A stretch of 64,000 bases of DNA from Tupaia tana (GCA_026018925.1 JAKSZU010000009.1:36074415-36138414), one strand, 5' to 3'. Counted from the stretch's first letter, positions 10,566 through 22,045 are shown. Numbers and translations: made by a program. Notes: generated by a model from the sequence alone, not told the origin.

Positions 10566-11097
10566 GATGTTCTCTTCCACAATGCAGCCCTTCAATTGTT
10601 CTGGCTTTCTTCAGGGATTTCAGTTCTAAATCTTATGTTCTTCAGTCCTAAGGTTTTAACTTCTGTCTTCAAATAGGATTGTTAAAATTCAAGTCAACCT
10701 CCCATTGTTATTATTATTATTTTACCAGAAGGATTTATGTCCTTGCAATATCCGATGCTGAGCAGCTGAAGGTTTAGCTTTGGTTATATCTATTGTTTTC
10801 AGATTTTCTATTTGTTTTGGTATTGGAGACTTCAACTATTATCTTGAAAACATTAGCTAATTATAAAAGGATATTTGCTGCATTTAATTCAGCATTTTTG
10901 GAATTTACATTTTTTTGGCAATGGAGCCAACTATAGCCATGAACATTTTATGGCTACTTAGTTTGCCTATTTGTTTTATAAATACTAAATTTATTTGTGA
11001 TTCCTGGGCAGAGGACCTTGGACTTGGACAGTGGTTGACAGAGATGATACAGGTTCTAGAAAAGGGAAGCAGAAAGTAAATAAGCCCTCATGTTCTC
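10566..11097. other. No feature recognised
   Basis: This is AT-rich sequence without a usable open frame or a repeat I can name. Confidence 0.4.
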
Positions 11098-11104
11098 TTA
11101 TTTC

Positions 11105-11235
11105 AGAAGCCCTTTATTATTATTATTATTATTATTGTTTATACATTCAATCGCTATATGTCATTTAGATTATAAAGAGGCTTTACCCAGCATGATATAC
11201 ACCACAGACCAGCCAAGTAGAGAATACTATGTATG
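11105..11235 (-). repeat. L1 3' end, antisense
   Basis: A TTATTATTATTA tail is followed by TACATTCAATCGCTATATGTC and CCCAGCATGATATACACC. That is the reverse complement of the L1 3' terminus shared by many copies in this window. Only the last 130 bases are present. Confidence 0.8.
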
Positions 11236-11249
11236 TTACCAACTGGCCT

Positions 11250-11590
11250 CCTAAATTCTGTCCTTGCCACTTACAGCTTGTTATCCAAATAGCAGTCAGT
11301 ATGATCTATTTAAAACTCAAGTTAAATGATGTCACTCCTCTATTAAAGTCATCCAAGTTCTTTTAATCTCTTTCTGCTAATAAGATAAAGTCCTAATAAT
11401 AAGTCCCTACATGATCTGACCCATTGCCATCAGACCTACCTCATCTGCTTCCACTAGTGTATTATCTCATTCCACTAAAGGCCTATTGGCTTCCTTGAAG
11501 TTCCTGAACATGTCAAACATGTATCTAAGACCATTTGCATTTTCTCTTTTCTACAATGAACATTCTTCCCTTATATAGATGCCCCGAATT
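11250..11590 (+). repeat. L2 fragment
   Basis: The phrases AAATGATGTCACTCCTCTATTAAAG, GATAAAGTCCTAATAATAAG, CATGATCTGACCCATTGCC and TTGAAGTTCCTGAACATG follow the L2 3' half in order. It is strongly diverged, as expected of an ancient repeat. Confidence 0.7.
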
Positions 11591-11699
11591 AGTTATTAAC
11601 CTTTAATTAATGCTTACAAAACACACGAACTATTTGATTCCAGTAGAGATAGTTCTCATTCCTCATAAAATTAATATAGCAAATATGGTACTAAAAATC

Positions 11700-11930
11700 A
11701 TACTTTAATGACATGACTTTATTGAAATGTAATTTACAGACCATAAAATGTACTCATTTCAAGTGTACAATTCAATACTTTTTAGTAAATTTACCAATAC
11801 ATGTAAAGAAAATGCGACATTGACTTCATCTTCATAACCTCATATTGAACTTGCATGCTCCAGAGTGTCTTGAGTATTATACTTGTCTAATGTTCATGTA
11901 GTCGATGTGATTTTAGCTAACATAAAAAAA
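11700..11930 (-). repeat. Old L1 3' region, antisense
   Basis: TTTATTGAAATGTAATTTACAG, CCATAAAATGTACTCATTTC and AAGTGTACAATTCAATAC form a classic antisense L1M 3' UTR phrase. Confidence 0.7.
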
Positions 11931-12547
11931 ACAGTTATTATGAGTCCATGTAATTTTGTGTGTCCTATTACCATATGAAAAGAAATGTTAGAGCAGGTAG
12001 GGCAATATATTTTGACAGTATCATTTCTCTTAAAAACTGAACTACCATGAAATTATTTTCTCCACCTTTTCCTTCCCTGAAATAATATTAATTTCTGTTT
12101 TGGTTTGTAGTTGATCATAGTAAGAAGGGTCCAGATTTTATAATAGTATGTTTTGGGCTTTGAATCACCAAATTTCTTGGGAAAACTGTGGGAATTAATT
12201 CTTAGGTAGTAAATTCATTGAAAAAAATCCCTCTTTCATTAGGGGAAATCAGTTGATTTATCAATAATTTTGCAGCTATAGGACTACTGCTGAGATATTT
12301 TTGTTTTCTGGTAATTAAAGCATTTGTGCAAGTCATAGAGATTACTTACTAGGAGAGGAAATATTCAATCTTTAGATGTGCTAACAGAACAAAAAAAATA
12401 AAGAGGAGCAAAATCAGCCTTACTGGAAGATGCTACCAGATATAGCTGATGAAAGAACAAACCTAAACTTGATTAACTTGAGAGAAATTCTCTGGCTGAA
12501 ACTGAGTGCACTAGAAAAAATGGGGTCAGATGTGATGGCTTTGTCTG
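11931..12547. other. No feature recognised
   Basis: This is AT-rich sequence with no coding signal and no repeat family that I can name. Confidence 0.4.
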
Positions 12548-12702
12548 TATGAGGAGGGGTCTTCAAAAATTTATGGAAAATGTATACTGTGAAAAAAAGT
12601 ATATAGTACATAATAAAAGTACGTAGATTTTTAAAAAATGTTTTTAACCAAAATAAACTTTTTAATTCCATTTTTTCACAAAATTATTGCAATCACCTTG
12701 TA
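12548..12702. mobile_element. TIR element, mariner-like MITE candidate
   Basis: A left end TATGAGGAGGGGTCTTC and a right end whose complement is TACAAGGTGATTGCAAT are roughly inverted over 35 bases and bounded by TA. The interior is AT-rich with no transposase. The layout fits a nonautonomous Tc1/mariner-type element, but the arms are diverged. Confidence 0.45.
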
Positions 12703-13189
12703 TGATGAGATTTAATTGACTGTTGGAAATATATGACAAGATATTCATTCTGTTAGATCTTTTGTTATAAGAGAAAGAAATTTCACTTACAATGGTTATT
12801 ATAAATAAAGTGTTTATTTTTTATAGGATGATAAATTTGGGGTACTGTGTGTTTTGCATTATATAGACTCTTATTTGCTATAGTTTGTATTATGTAGTAA
12901 TTTTCATTATGCAATATATCTTGTCATTTGTCATGGAGTTCAAACTAATAGGTAGCCTGTTGGCACAGAATATAGAGTGTATTTGAGTAAAGAATAATTG
13001 AAAGTCATCAAGATCTTTTTGAATGTCTCCTATCTACAAAGAATATCAAAGATAAATTTGTGAACTCTTTGAGGATCCTGTAGTTCATGTAATTTGACCC
13101 GGCTAAACATATAAGAGCCATGTCAAGTTTTGGAGGAACTTCATGATGGCATAAATATGATATATATGTTGCATTTTATCAAAAAGTTT
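12703..13189. other. No feature recognised
   Basis: AT-rich unassigned sequence. No gene, RNA or recognisable repeat is visible. Confidence 0.4.
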
Positions 13190-14053
13190 GTATCAGTCAA
13201 GACAAAGACATTACCATATGCATTATCCTAAGCAAATAACTTTTAATTTTTGTGTCAGTTAAATGTTTATTTTTCCTGTGTTCCCCTTTCTTCCTCCCCC
13301 TATTACTCACTCCCTAATACCCTCTTCCCTATACTATCTCTAGTATCTGCAGCTGGCCTCCCTGCTATTACACTTTTAAATCTTTCCGTTTCCATTATAG
13401 AGCACAGACATTTGGTATATATTGAGTAGGGAAACACAAAGCCTATTTTTCATAGTCTGGCATGTTTCACTTAGCATTAAGCCTTCCATATTCATCCACT
13501 TTGTATCATATGTTATTGTCTCATTTTTTATGGCCAAGTAGTATTCCATACAATATATGTGCCATATTTTTTCAATCCACTCATCTATTCTGGAACATTT
13601 CGATTGATTTCATGTCCTAGCAATCGTAAATAATGTCACAATAAACATGAATGTGCAAGTGTTTTTCTGATTCAGGGTTTCCTATCCTCTGGGTAGATAG
13701 CTAAGTGTTGAATCACTGGGTCATATGGTAGTTCTATTTGTAGGTTTCTGAGGAACCTCCTTATCATTCTCCACAGTGGTTGTAATAATTTATATTCCCA
13801 CCAGCAGTGTGAAAGAATACACTTTTCACCACAGCCTCACCAGCACTTATTCTTTCTTTCTTTTTTTTTTAATTTTAGTCATTCTTACTAGGATTAAGTG
13901 GTCTCTCATTGTGATTTTGATTTGCATTTCCTTATCAGAAGAGATGTTGGGTGTGCTTTCATATGCTTTTTGACCATTTAAATGTCTTCCTTGGAGAGTT
14001 TATTCAGCACATTTGCCCATCTTTTACTTGGATTAATTTCTTTTCTTTTTATT

Positions 14054-14055
<2 letters not shown>

Positions 14056-14115
<60 letters not shown>
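14056..14115. repeat. 60-base poly(T) run
   Basis: Sixty consecutive T in the middle of antisense L1 ORF2, where related copies in this window have a much shorter run. It may be a real expansion or a sequencing or assembly artefact. Confidence 0.95.
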
Positions 14116-14117
<2 letters not shown>

Positions 14118-14867
14118 GGTAAGCCTTTTGAGTTCCCTGTATATTCTGGTTATATGTCCCTTATCTAAGGCATAGTTGGAAAATATATTTTCCCACTCTG
14201 AGGGGTGTGTCCTCACTCTAATTATTGTTTCTTTTGCTGTGCAGAAGCTTTTTATCTTAATGTAGTCCCAGTTGTCTATTTTTTGTATTGTTGCCTGTGC
14301 TTTGGGGGTCTTGTTGAAGTTTTTGCCTTCTCCAAGGTCTCCAAGAGTTTTTCTGTGTTTTCCACCAGTAGTTTCATGGTTTGAGGTTTTATGTTTAGAT
14401 CCTTGATCTATTGTGAGTTAATTTTTCTTAATGGTGAGAGATAGGGGTCCAGTTTCATTTTTCTGCAGATGAATATCCAGTTTTCCCAGCACCATTTGCT
14501 GAAGAGATTTTCTTTTTCCCACTGGATCTTGTGCCCTTTGTAAAAGATCAGCTGGCTGTATGTTTTGGGGCTTATTTTTGGTTCTCAATTCTGCTCCATT
14601 AATCTACCTGTCAGTTTGTTTGTTTGTTTGCCAATACCATGCTGTTTGGTTTATCACAGCTTTTTAATATGTTTTGAGGTCAGGAAGCAAGATGCCTCCT
14701 ACTTGTTCTCTTTACACAGTATTGCTTTGGCAATACATGGCCTTTTGTGATTCCAGACAAATTTTATGATTGTTTTTTCTATTTATGTGAGTAATATCTC
14801 TGGTAGTTTGATTGGAATTGCATTGAATTTGTAGATTAATTTGGGTAGGATTGGTATCTTTATTATA

Positions 14868-14962
14868 TTAATTATTATAAATATTAATTGTTGATAATAA
14901 TTAATATTAATTTTATTAATATTAATTAATTATTAATAAATTAATATTAGTTTTATTAATTT
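14868..14962. repeat. ATTAAT-rich low-complexity expansion
   Basis: Repeated ATTAATATTAATTATTAAT-type units interrupt L1 ORF2 sequence between the phrases GGTAGGATTGGTATCTTTATT and TTTTCAAGTTTTTTTCAC. Confidence 0.85.
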
Positions 14963-15232
14963 TTTCAAGTTTTTTTCACTTTTTCATCATTTTTACTTTT
15001 TTTAATAATGTCTTTTTCTTGGAGAGGTCTTTCACTTCTTTGGATATGTTTATTCCTAGATATCTTATTGTTTCTGTGCCTATTGTAAATGGAATTGTTT
15101 TCTTCAATTCTGTCTGTTCATTGTTAGTGTGTAAACATGCTACAGATTTTTATATGTTGATTTTGTATCCTGCCACTTTATTGTATGTATTTATCACTTC
15201 CAGGAGATATTTCTGAATTCTCTTGGATATTC

Positions 15233-15445
15233 TTTTTTATAATTTTTTAAAATTTACTTTATGCATTCAATAACTATACATCTCCACAGCTTGTAAAATT
15301 AACTTTTCCATCATGAACGTACTGCACACCAGTCCAGTTAAAGATATTATCATACACAATATTATCAGTAGGTAATCCTCCCTTTATGCATCCCTTAAAT
15401 GTCTTGACTCTCTATTCTTCTTTTTCCCTTCTTCTCACCCTCTTT
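15233..15445 (-). repeat. L1 3' end inserted into another L1
   Basis: A T-rich start, ATGCATTCAATAACTATACATC, CAGCTTGTAAAATTAAC and ATTATCATACACAATATTATCAG are the antisense L1 3' terminus. The host L1 RT region breaks before it and resumes after it (ATCATATCATCTGCAAATAC). Confidence 0.75.
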
Positions 15446-16151
15446 TTTTTTGGTTTTCTATTTATAAAATCATATCATCTGCAAATACAGATAATTTCAC
15501 TTCCTTTTTTCCTATTTGAATGCCTTTTGTTTGCCTCTCTTGTCTGATTATGTTAGCTTGTACGTCCAGTACTTTGTTGAAAAGGAGTGGAGAAAGTGGG
15601 CAGTCTTATCTTACTCCAGTTTTTAGTGGAAAAGTTTTAAACTTTTACCCATTTAGTATGGTGTTACCAATGGGTTTGTCATAAATAACTTTTTTTGTGT
15701 TGAGGAATGTCCCTTCTATGCCAATTTTACCAAGTGTCTTAATCATGACAAGATTTTATATTTTATCAAATGCTCTTTCTGTATCTATTTATATGATCAT
15801 ATGGTTTTTATCTTTCCTTCTGTTAATTTGATTTATTACAATGATGGTTTTGCATAGGTTGAACCATCCTTGCATCCCTGGAATACAGCCTACCTAGTCA
15901 TGGTGTATAATCTTACAATGTGTTGTTGGATACTATTTGCTAGTATCTTGTTGAGAATTTTGCATCTATATTTATCAGGGATATTGGCCTGAAGTTTTCT
16001 TTTTTTTTTGTTATGTCCTCCTTGTCTCCTTTTGGAATCCAAATGATGGAGATTTCATAGGATAAATTTGTGAGCATTCCTTTTTTTTTTTTTTTTTAAG
16101 AAACTGTACAGTTTGAGGAGAATTGGGGTTAGTTTTTTAAAAGTTTTGTAG

Positions 16152-16236
16152 AATCCTGGGGCTGGCAGATGGTATGGTGGTCAAAGGTGCTGGATTCCCA
16201 TATAGCCAACCACAGTTCAAGTCCTGGACCTGGTGG
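16152..16236 (+). repeat. SINE head only (tRNA-like part)
   Basis: GGGGCTGGCAGATGGTATGGTGG through AGTTCAAGTCCTGG to GGTGGCTTG is the first 85 bases of the SINE. The body, tail and A-run are missing and the sequence changes abruptly to unrelated CTTTCTCACC. Confidence 0.8.
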
Positions 16237-16880
16237 CTTGCTTTCTCACCTTCCCCTCATTTGCTTCTATCATTACATCCTTCTCTTACTGCAGCAGGAC
16301 ATGGGTTCCACATTTTAAGGACTCATCTAATTTGATTGAGCCAACTCAGATAATCCCAGATAACTTGTGTATTTTAAATTCCATAACTTGATTATATCTA
16401 CAAAGTCTCCTTTGTCATGAAACCTAACATAGTATCAGATCCCAGAGATTAGGACATAAACATCTTTGGTGGGCCATTACTTGGCTCACCATAGAGTGGA
16501 AATAGAAAAATGATTTATGAAAGTATAATGATTCAATCTGTAAGGTATGATGGTTTGAGGCCATTAAATAATTGTGTTTGAAATTACAGATGGTGGTACA
16601 GAACTATTAAGTGTGCGAAGGTGATATTCATCCCTTCTCCTGTCCATGATTCTGATTTTGCTAAATTGACTGCCAAATTTCTCTAGTATTTATCTATATG
16701 TTAAAGCTGAATTTAACTAAATAGTAAGAGAAATGACTTTTTGGGGGACTGGCTCAGAAATAGATAAACATTTTCTGGGTTAAAAAATATTGAATTCAAA
16801 GGTACATAAATTACTTGACCAAAATTTGATAATATGAGAACACTGGAGTAGGATAGTCACTGAGTATTTATTTTTTTTAA
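16237..16880. other. Ancient repeat debris, no gene
   Basis: TTAAGGACTCATCTAATTTGATTGAG, CTACAAAGTCTCCTTTGTCATG and GAGATTAGGACATAAACATC, then TTGGTGGGCCATTACTTGGC, match a phrase common in ancient LTR-like repeats, probably reverse orientation. The rest is unassigned. Confidence 0.4.
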
Positions 16881-16890
16881 TATTTAAATT

Positions 16891-17142
16891 GAGTCCAGCA
16901 GATGGCATAATGGTTACATCACTGGACTCCCAAATAGTTGACTACGGTTCACGTGCCAGACCTGGTGGCTTAAAACACACTGGGTGTGTGTGCATGTGTG
17001 CCCAGAACGCTGAGTGTAGGATAGAGGAGAAGGGACTGCTGCATAGCCATCCTCCCTGGGGAGGGAGGGGGATGATTTCTCGATTTCTGTCTCTCTGTCT
17101 CTCTGGCAAGCAGACATGCCTTATAGCAAAAATCTATAAAAA
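16891..17142 (+). repeat. tRNA-derived SINE
   Basis: The head GAGTCCAGCAGATGGCATAATGG continues with GGTTCACGTGCC and the GGGGATGATTTCTCG block, ending TTATAGCAAAAATC. AATATTTAAATT before and AATATTTAATTT after form a target duplication. Confidence 0.9.
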
Positions 17143-17153
17143 AATATTTAATT

Positions 17154-17394
17154 TGCTAGAGGTTACGTGCATTTGCCAAAGAGAGAGAGGAAAATGATAA
17201 AGGTGCCCTCATACGGAGTGGTCACACCACAATCCTTTCTCCTTGATCTCCTGCCTTTTGGGATTTTGGACACACACACACACCATACACACAAGCCCAG
17301 AATGTTTTTCAAGCTGCTAGATCTGGGACTCAAACCACATGATCGGCCATGTGGGGTTCAGCTGTCTTAAGTACCATGGCATGGGCTGGCCCCC
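17154..17394 (-). repeat. tRNA-derived SINE, older subfamily
   Basis: On the reverse strand the head GGGGCCAGCCCATGCCATGG is followed by the body with CACACACACACACACC in place of the usual CpG-rich stretch. It abuts the preceding SINE tail-to-tail. Confidence 0.82.
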
Positions 17395-17421
17395 TACATA
17401 TTTTTTGTGTGGTACATATGT

Positions 17422-17600
17422 GTTTATTTTTTTTAAAGACAAAGTTTTACTATATTGCAATACTCCTGCCTCCACCTCCTCAGTCTTACAAATAATAGAC
17501 ATATATCACTGCCCTTGGCTTTCTGAGGTGGACTGGGAATTGAATATGGGATTCCCATGTGGTTGCCAAGCAGCAACATCCAGCATGTGCTATTGTGATT
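17422..17600 (-). repeat. SINE with 7SL/Alu-like end
   Basis: Reverse strand: a B-box-like TTCAATTCCCAGTCC lies ahead of GACTGAGGAGGTGGAGGCAG, GAGTATTGCAATATAG and AAACTTTGTCTTTAAAAAAA. This closely follows the end of the 7SL Alu domain. It is of the same general type as the element at 10113-10357. Confidence 0.6.
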
Positions 17601-17869
17601 GAACCGAAAACAAACAAACAAAAACTGATTAGGTTACTTTTAACTTATATTCTGTTAACTTATGGCATCAACAAGCTTCATATTGGTGGTTTTCAGTGGA
17701 GCATGAGCTGTGAACGGCGAGAACTGGTCATTGGTATTTTTCTAAGATTTGTACTCTCAGAAGCATAGTAAAATCATTGACACAGTACTTACTATTGTTT
17801 TTCTGGTGTGCCCACTTCCCTTCACCCAATTTGATAGAGGAAACTTATGAAATAATCTGAATCTTTGCT
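17601..17869. other. No feature recognised
   Basis: Short unassigned interval between a SINE and an L2 fragment. Confidence 0.4.
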
Positions 17870-18830
17870 CATTTTCCCCCTATATCCCAAGGTCACATGT
17901 CTGCTCTTTCTTCAGTATTCCCTATTTAATTAATGGCATCAATATCCATTCTTTTCTCCTTCATTTACTTCACTCTCAGGTTCAATCACCTGGTCTACCT
18001 GATCTTACTTTCAAAATATAGGTCTCTTTTAGCCTCTAATTTTTATTGTTATTACATTAAATTGAGGTATAAGGAATTCCCTGAAATTCATATGATTATA
18101 TAATATATATCTTTAATTAACCCCCATCCTTCCACTGCCCCCACCATCTGCTACTAAACTAGAACAAACTACCACTTTATTTTTTCTAGGTTTATTTTCT
18201 TAGCTTCCTAACTGTTCATATACTCCTTCCTTGCCTAGTTACATTTATTATATGTATTCATCATAGATACATAGGTACAACGCAGATACACCTTTGTATA
18301 TGTTCATCATGTAGCAGTCAGATATATAATTGTCTTGTTTGAAATCATTCAGTGATTCCCCTTCACCTACTGGGAGGATAAAATTTCAAAAATGTTAGAA
18401 TAACTTACAATGTTATTTAAGTCCTGACTACCTCTGTACTTCATATCATATCACAGTTAAACAAAAATATTTTTAGATCCCTGAATACTTCATATAGGTT
18501 TTGACCTCTAGTCTTTTTATCTCTTCTGTCTTTACCAATTCAACTGAATAGTTCCTAATAGCATTTTATGACTCAATGAAGGTGTCATCATAAGGTCTTC
18601 TGTCACTATCTCTCCCAGCTAAATCTAGAATTGATTTTCCCCCTTCCAATTTACTATAGCACTTGGTTCTTATCTTCATCCTAGTGTTTACAATGTAATA
18701 TGTGATATAATAACTGATGCTTATATTACTGGTTTTATCCTTGAAGAAAGGATAAATAACTTTTTTTCATCTTTATTTTGCAATGCACAAAAGACTCCCT
18801 GGCACATGTATATGGTCAATAAAATATTTG
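17870..18830 (+). repeat. L2 fragments with an unassigned middle
   Basis: The left part (TAATGGCATCAATATCC, CTCAGGTTCAATCACC) and the right part (TCATTCAGTGATTCCCCTTC, AGTCCTGACTACCTCTG, ACTATCTCTCCCAGC) follow L2 order. About 300 AT-rich bases around 18040-18340 do not fit and may be an insertion. Confidence 0.55.
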
Positions 18831-18839
18831 TGAAATGAG

Positions 18840-19175
18840 TAAGTGGGGAGTAACCTGAAGCAGTCATAAAGGCTTTATGTAAGAGTTTACACTGAACTGA
18901 GTTATAAAGGTTTAAAGAGGGTTTGTAGGTAGGAGGAGATAGAGGGCAGGATTCTAGAGAACATGTCTAAAAAAATAGGGCAACGGGAATGAGGTGTGCC
19001 ATTGGCCAGAATGTGCATATACACATGGAAGAATATAAAAATAGAGACAATGATTTCTCTAAATTATGAAAATCCTTTTATTATTTTGAGGTTAAGAGTT
19101 AGAACTTAACTAGGATAGCAACAGGGAGCAATAGAAGTTTATGTGCATGGGTTTAACATGATACAATTTTGAGAA
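18840..19175 (-). repeat. L2-like fragment, antisense
   Basis: AAGGCTTTATGTAAGAGTTTACAC, GAACTGAGTTATAAAGG and GGGCAACGGGAATGAGG resemble the complement of the L2 3' end. Divergence is high. Confidence 0.5.
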
Positions 19176-19439
19176 GTATAACTATTATGAGGGCTGACCT
19201 TTAGTCAAGGTTAGGCCTAGATGAACTTTTTGAGGAAGGTAAAATTTAAGTTCTCCAAACTTGCCCTCTCTTTTTAGTTTTGCTGTGTATCCATAGATTT
19301 ATCAGATCAAAATGTAACAAAATCTGATTTCCAGGTCAAGTTGGATGTCCTTATTATATAAACATTGGTACCTAATACCTTTATTTAATTAATAATTATG
19401 TTCAGTGTAACATCAAGAATATGGCAAACTATTAGCTTT

Positions 19440-20766
19440 CTACTATATTTCCGCCACAGAAACATCAATTTCAATCACTACCCATGCATGAAAGTACCTT
19501 TGTGGGAGCCTGGGAGTCCAACAGAGAATTTCTAGTATAGTTTTAAGGCAAAAAAAAAAAAAAAAAAAAAAAACAATGGAGAATAGATACTTTGAAGAGA
19601 GTAAGAAGGGCAGTTTCTCTTTACTCACACTACCCTTCCCCTCATGGGGGTATAGCTCATTACCAGAGACCTCTTGGCCTCTGATTTCTCCCACAGGGAA
19701 AAATGAAAGAAGAATAAGCTTTAGGCTCTCAAAGCTGTGTAGGATGCTGCTAAGATGCCCACTTCTTTTTTATCTCATCCAGAATAAGAGGTGAAAAGCA
19801 CAGCTGAGTGTCTAGGAGAAACTGGAAGTGAAGAAGAGAGGTTGCAGATCTAACTGCTCAGCAGACTTCATCAAGAAGTCCTCCTATGTGTTGCTTGGGA
19901 TGCCCCACCTATGGATCCCCCTGAACAGGCCCTTGTTCATTCCAAAATACCCTGCCTGCTTCAAAACCCCATTCCTCAAAATACTACTTCAAGCACACCA
20001 GCAAGTGAGATCTTCTCATGCAAGCAGTCAGACTGACTTTGTGAAATTGAGAAAGGGTAAACAAACTTGAGCATTTCAAGGCATTAGCCCCACAAAAGCA
20101 GAAGGCTCTCAGCTCCCAGTCTGGCTGATTGAGAGAATGCATAATATTTTAAGAAACCCCCCAAAGAGGGACAACAGAAGTGAAGTAGCCATATCTGTAG
20201 AAAAAGTCTGTGAGAGCCTCAGAATCCTTGGTGACTATTTGGTGGAGCTGTTTCTCTCTTGATGCCAGCCAGTAAATACTGAAGGAAGAGAATGCTTCCT
20301 CAAATGCATAAATGGGAATGCAAGACCTCAAAGAACAAAAATTAAAGGAACATGATACCACCAAAGGGACACAACAATATTCCAATAACCAACCCAAATA
20401 AATGTAAATCTATAAATAGCCTGAAAAATCTATACATGGACTGATTGAAAATAATTGTTTTAAAGAAGCTCAGAAATCTACAAGAGAACACAGACAATTC
20501 AATGGAATTAGAAAAATACTTTATGAACAAAATCAAAAGTTCAATAGTTAGAAATCATAAGAATCAAATTCTGGAGCAAAAGAGTACAAAATATTAAATT
20601 GAAAACTACAATAGAGAGCAGAAAGAATACACATTATCAAACAAAAAAAGAAAGAATCTGTAAATTCTAAAGCCATTTGAAAATACCCAAAGAAGGAAAA
20701 AGGGAAAAAATGCAAAGGGATTTAATAAAAACATATGGAATTTATAGATCACCATCAGGAGAGCTG
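19440..20766 (+). repeat. Old L1 5' UTR and ORF1 region (left of provirus)
   Basis: The stretch starts with noncoding leader-like sequence containing a 22-base A run and becomes A-rich with AGACAATTCAATGGAATTAG near 20490, typical of old L1 5' UTR/ORF1 sequence. The retrovirus inserted at its right end. Sequence right of the provirus (CATCATCACTAGACCTGCC near 27130) matches the L1 ORF1 end, so the two halves belong together. Confidence 0.55.
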
Positions 20767-20772
20767 ACAATC
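20767..20772. repeat. Provirus target-site duplication, left
   Basis: ACAATC directly before the 5' LTR is repeated directly after the 3' LTR. Six bases is the usual duplication length for betaretrovirus-like (class II) integrases. Confidence 0.95.
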
Positions 20773-21390
20773 TGTGGGGACACGTTTAAGAGAGAGAGTC
20801 TGTGGTGTGGGGACATGCTCTGAGCAAACACCACCTGCTCTTTTGGGGTTTGGCAGAACCTTGTAACTTGTCTTTCCTTGACCTTGGCTGCAGACAGGGC
20901 AAGGGTGGAAATTGCTAGGGGCGTTCCAACAGACACATGTGATAGACTTCAAGAAACATCTTGGTAAAATCCAATCCCTGCTCTGCATCTGAAAGGTTCC
21001 TTAGCCTACTCTGGGTGTGGTGGTGCAAGAAGATCTTTAGCTCCTTCCCCACACCTAACAGCTAGTTCTCTGCATTAGAAAGGAAGATGAGATTTTCTCT
21101 TGATGGGATTATCACCAAGGGATACACCTGGCCTGGGGTGACTAAGCTCTCATAGATTTGTTAACTACTTCTTATTATCTGTAACCTGGCAACCAATGTA
21201 TGAAGTGTCGTAAAACATACATGTGTAATGTCTCCCTGTTCTATAAATAAAGACGTCCAGTTCATCTGGGCGGCACAAGTTGCATGGGCTACCTAGGCCC
21301 AAGCTGCCTGTGTCCGTTTCTACTCTATCTTTTGTCTCATTTTTTCTGCTTCTTCCATAGTAGCGCCGAGCCTGGGGGTGGACGCCGACA
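20773..21390 (+). repeat. Provirus 5' LTR
   Basis: Begins TGTGGGGACACG and ends GACGCCGACA. It holds the U3 promoter and is followed within four bases by the primer binding site. Base-by-base reading finds no difference from the 3' LTR. Confidence 0.97.
21191..21252 (+). promoter_or_regulatory. LTR core promoter: CCAAT and TATA/poly(A) signal
   Basis: A CCAAT box lies about 50 bases upstream of TATAAATAAAG. That string contains both a TATA-type box and the AATAAA polyadenylation signal, overlapping by four bases. If both are used, transcription start and cleavage site would be close together and R would be very short. The same site occurs in the 3' LTR at 26304-26365. Confidence 0.6.
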
Positions 21391-21393
21391 GAT

Positions 21394-21413
21394 TGGTGCC
21401 GAAAAACCCGGGA
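21394..21413 (+). promoter_or_regulatory. Primer binding site, tRNA-Phe type
   Basis: TGGTGCCGAAAAACCCGGGA matches the complement of the tRNA-Phe 3' end (which would give GAAACCCGGGA) except for two additional A. IAP elements also use tRNA-Phe. The two extra bases would bulge out of the primer duplex. Confidence 0.8.
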
Positions 21414-22045
21414 TCCAGACACCGGGACTTCTGGACAACTTGGCTTCTGGACGACCCTGGCGGCCCATCTCATACCTTTCTCGGCTGCCTCCAGAGATAA
21501 GTAGATGACTGGGCGGCCTCTCTACCCCCAGCAGCTGGGCTCTGGCTTTTCGCTAGTCTATCACTACTTCTGTTTTCTCTCCTCTATAAATTCAGCGTTT
21601 AAATTGATTACTATGTAGTAAGGAGGCTTGTTCCCTTCGTGTAGAGTGCTTGGGAATAGACACAGACCTAAAATTTTGTGAGCAACGCCAGGCTATAGAA
21701 ATTTTATACTATTATTTGATACACAGTATTACTTTCTCCTCCCATGAAATACGCTGTTCTGGGCTGTACCGTAAAGATTTTGCCAAAGAATTGCTCTGTA
21801 TCCTTGTTGTAGTTTTACATCGGCCACCATTTTGTTGCCAGATTGGATAGCTCTATGGTTGCTATGCCAGTGCTTAATCCCAAAAGCGACAGTTGAAATC
21901 TGTGATCTTTGGAGCTTAAAGCGAGCAAGATAGTATTTTTCAGGCAGTCGACTAATTTCCTGCCCAAGAAGGGCTATAGGAAATTAGTGTGAGTAACAGA
22001 CTGTCTACTGCCCACGTGGCATTTCTTGAAAAGGGCCCAGTGAGG
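21414..22045 (+). other. Provirus untranslated leader
   Basis: Noncoding sequence between the primer binding site and the hairpin array. A separate small hairpin, GCCC-AAGAA-GGGC, lies near 21962-21974 and has the same loop sequence as the array that follows. No splice donor could be assigned with confidence. Confidence 0.6.

Larger units (their letters stand above)
13190..16140 (-). mobile_element. L1, 5'-truncated, antisense
   Basis: From the 3' UTR (CCCCCTATTACTCACTCCC region) the plus strand reads as the complement of ORF2. It includes TGGTTGTAATAATTTATATTCCC, GGTGAGAGATAGGGGTCC, CCAGCACCATTTGCTGAAGAG and CTTTGTTGAAAAGGAGTGG. It stops in the RT region near 16140. Multiple stops and an internal foreign L1 end (15233-15445) make it dead. 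Another copy of the same type runs off the right edge of the window at 62561-64000. Confidence 0.85.

Noticed and set aside
13951-14175. Open frame with a long Phe run
   Set aside because: It is created by the 60-base T run in antisense L1.
20742-20988. Small reverse-strand genes repeated at 25849-26101
   Set aside because: The identical frames simply reflect the two identical LTRs.
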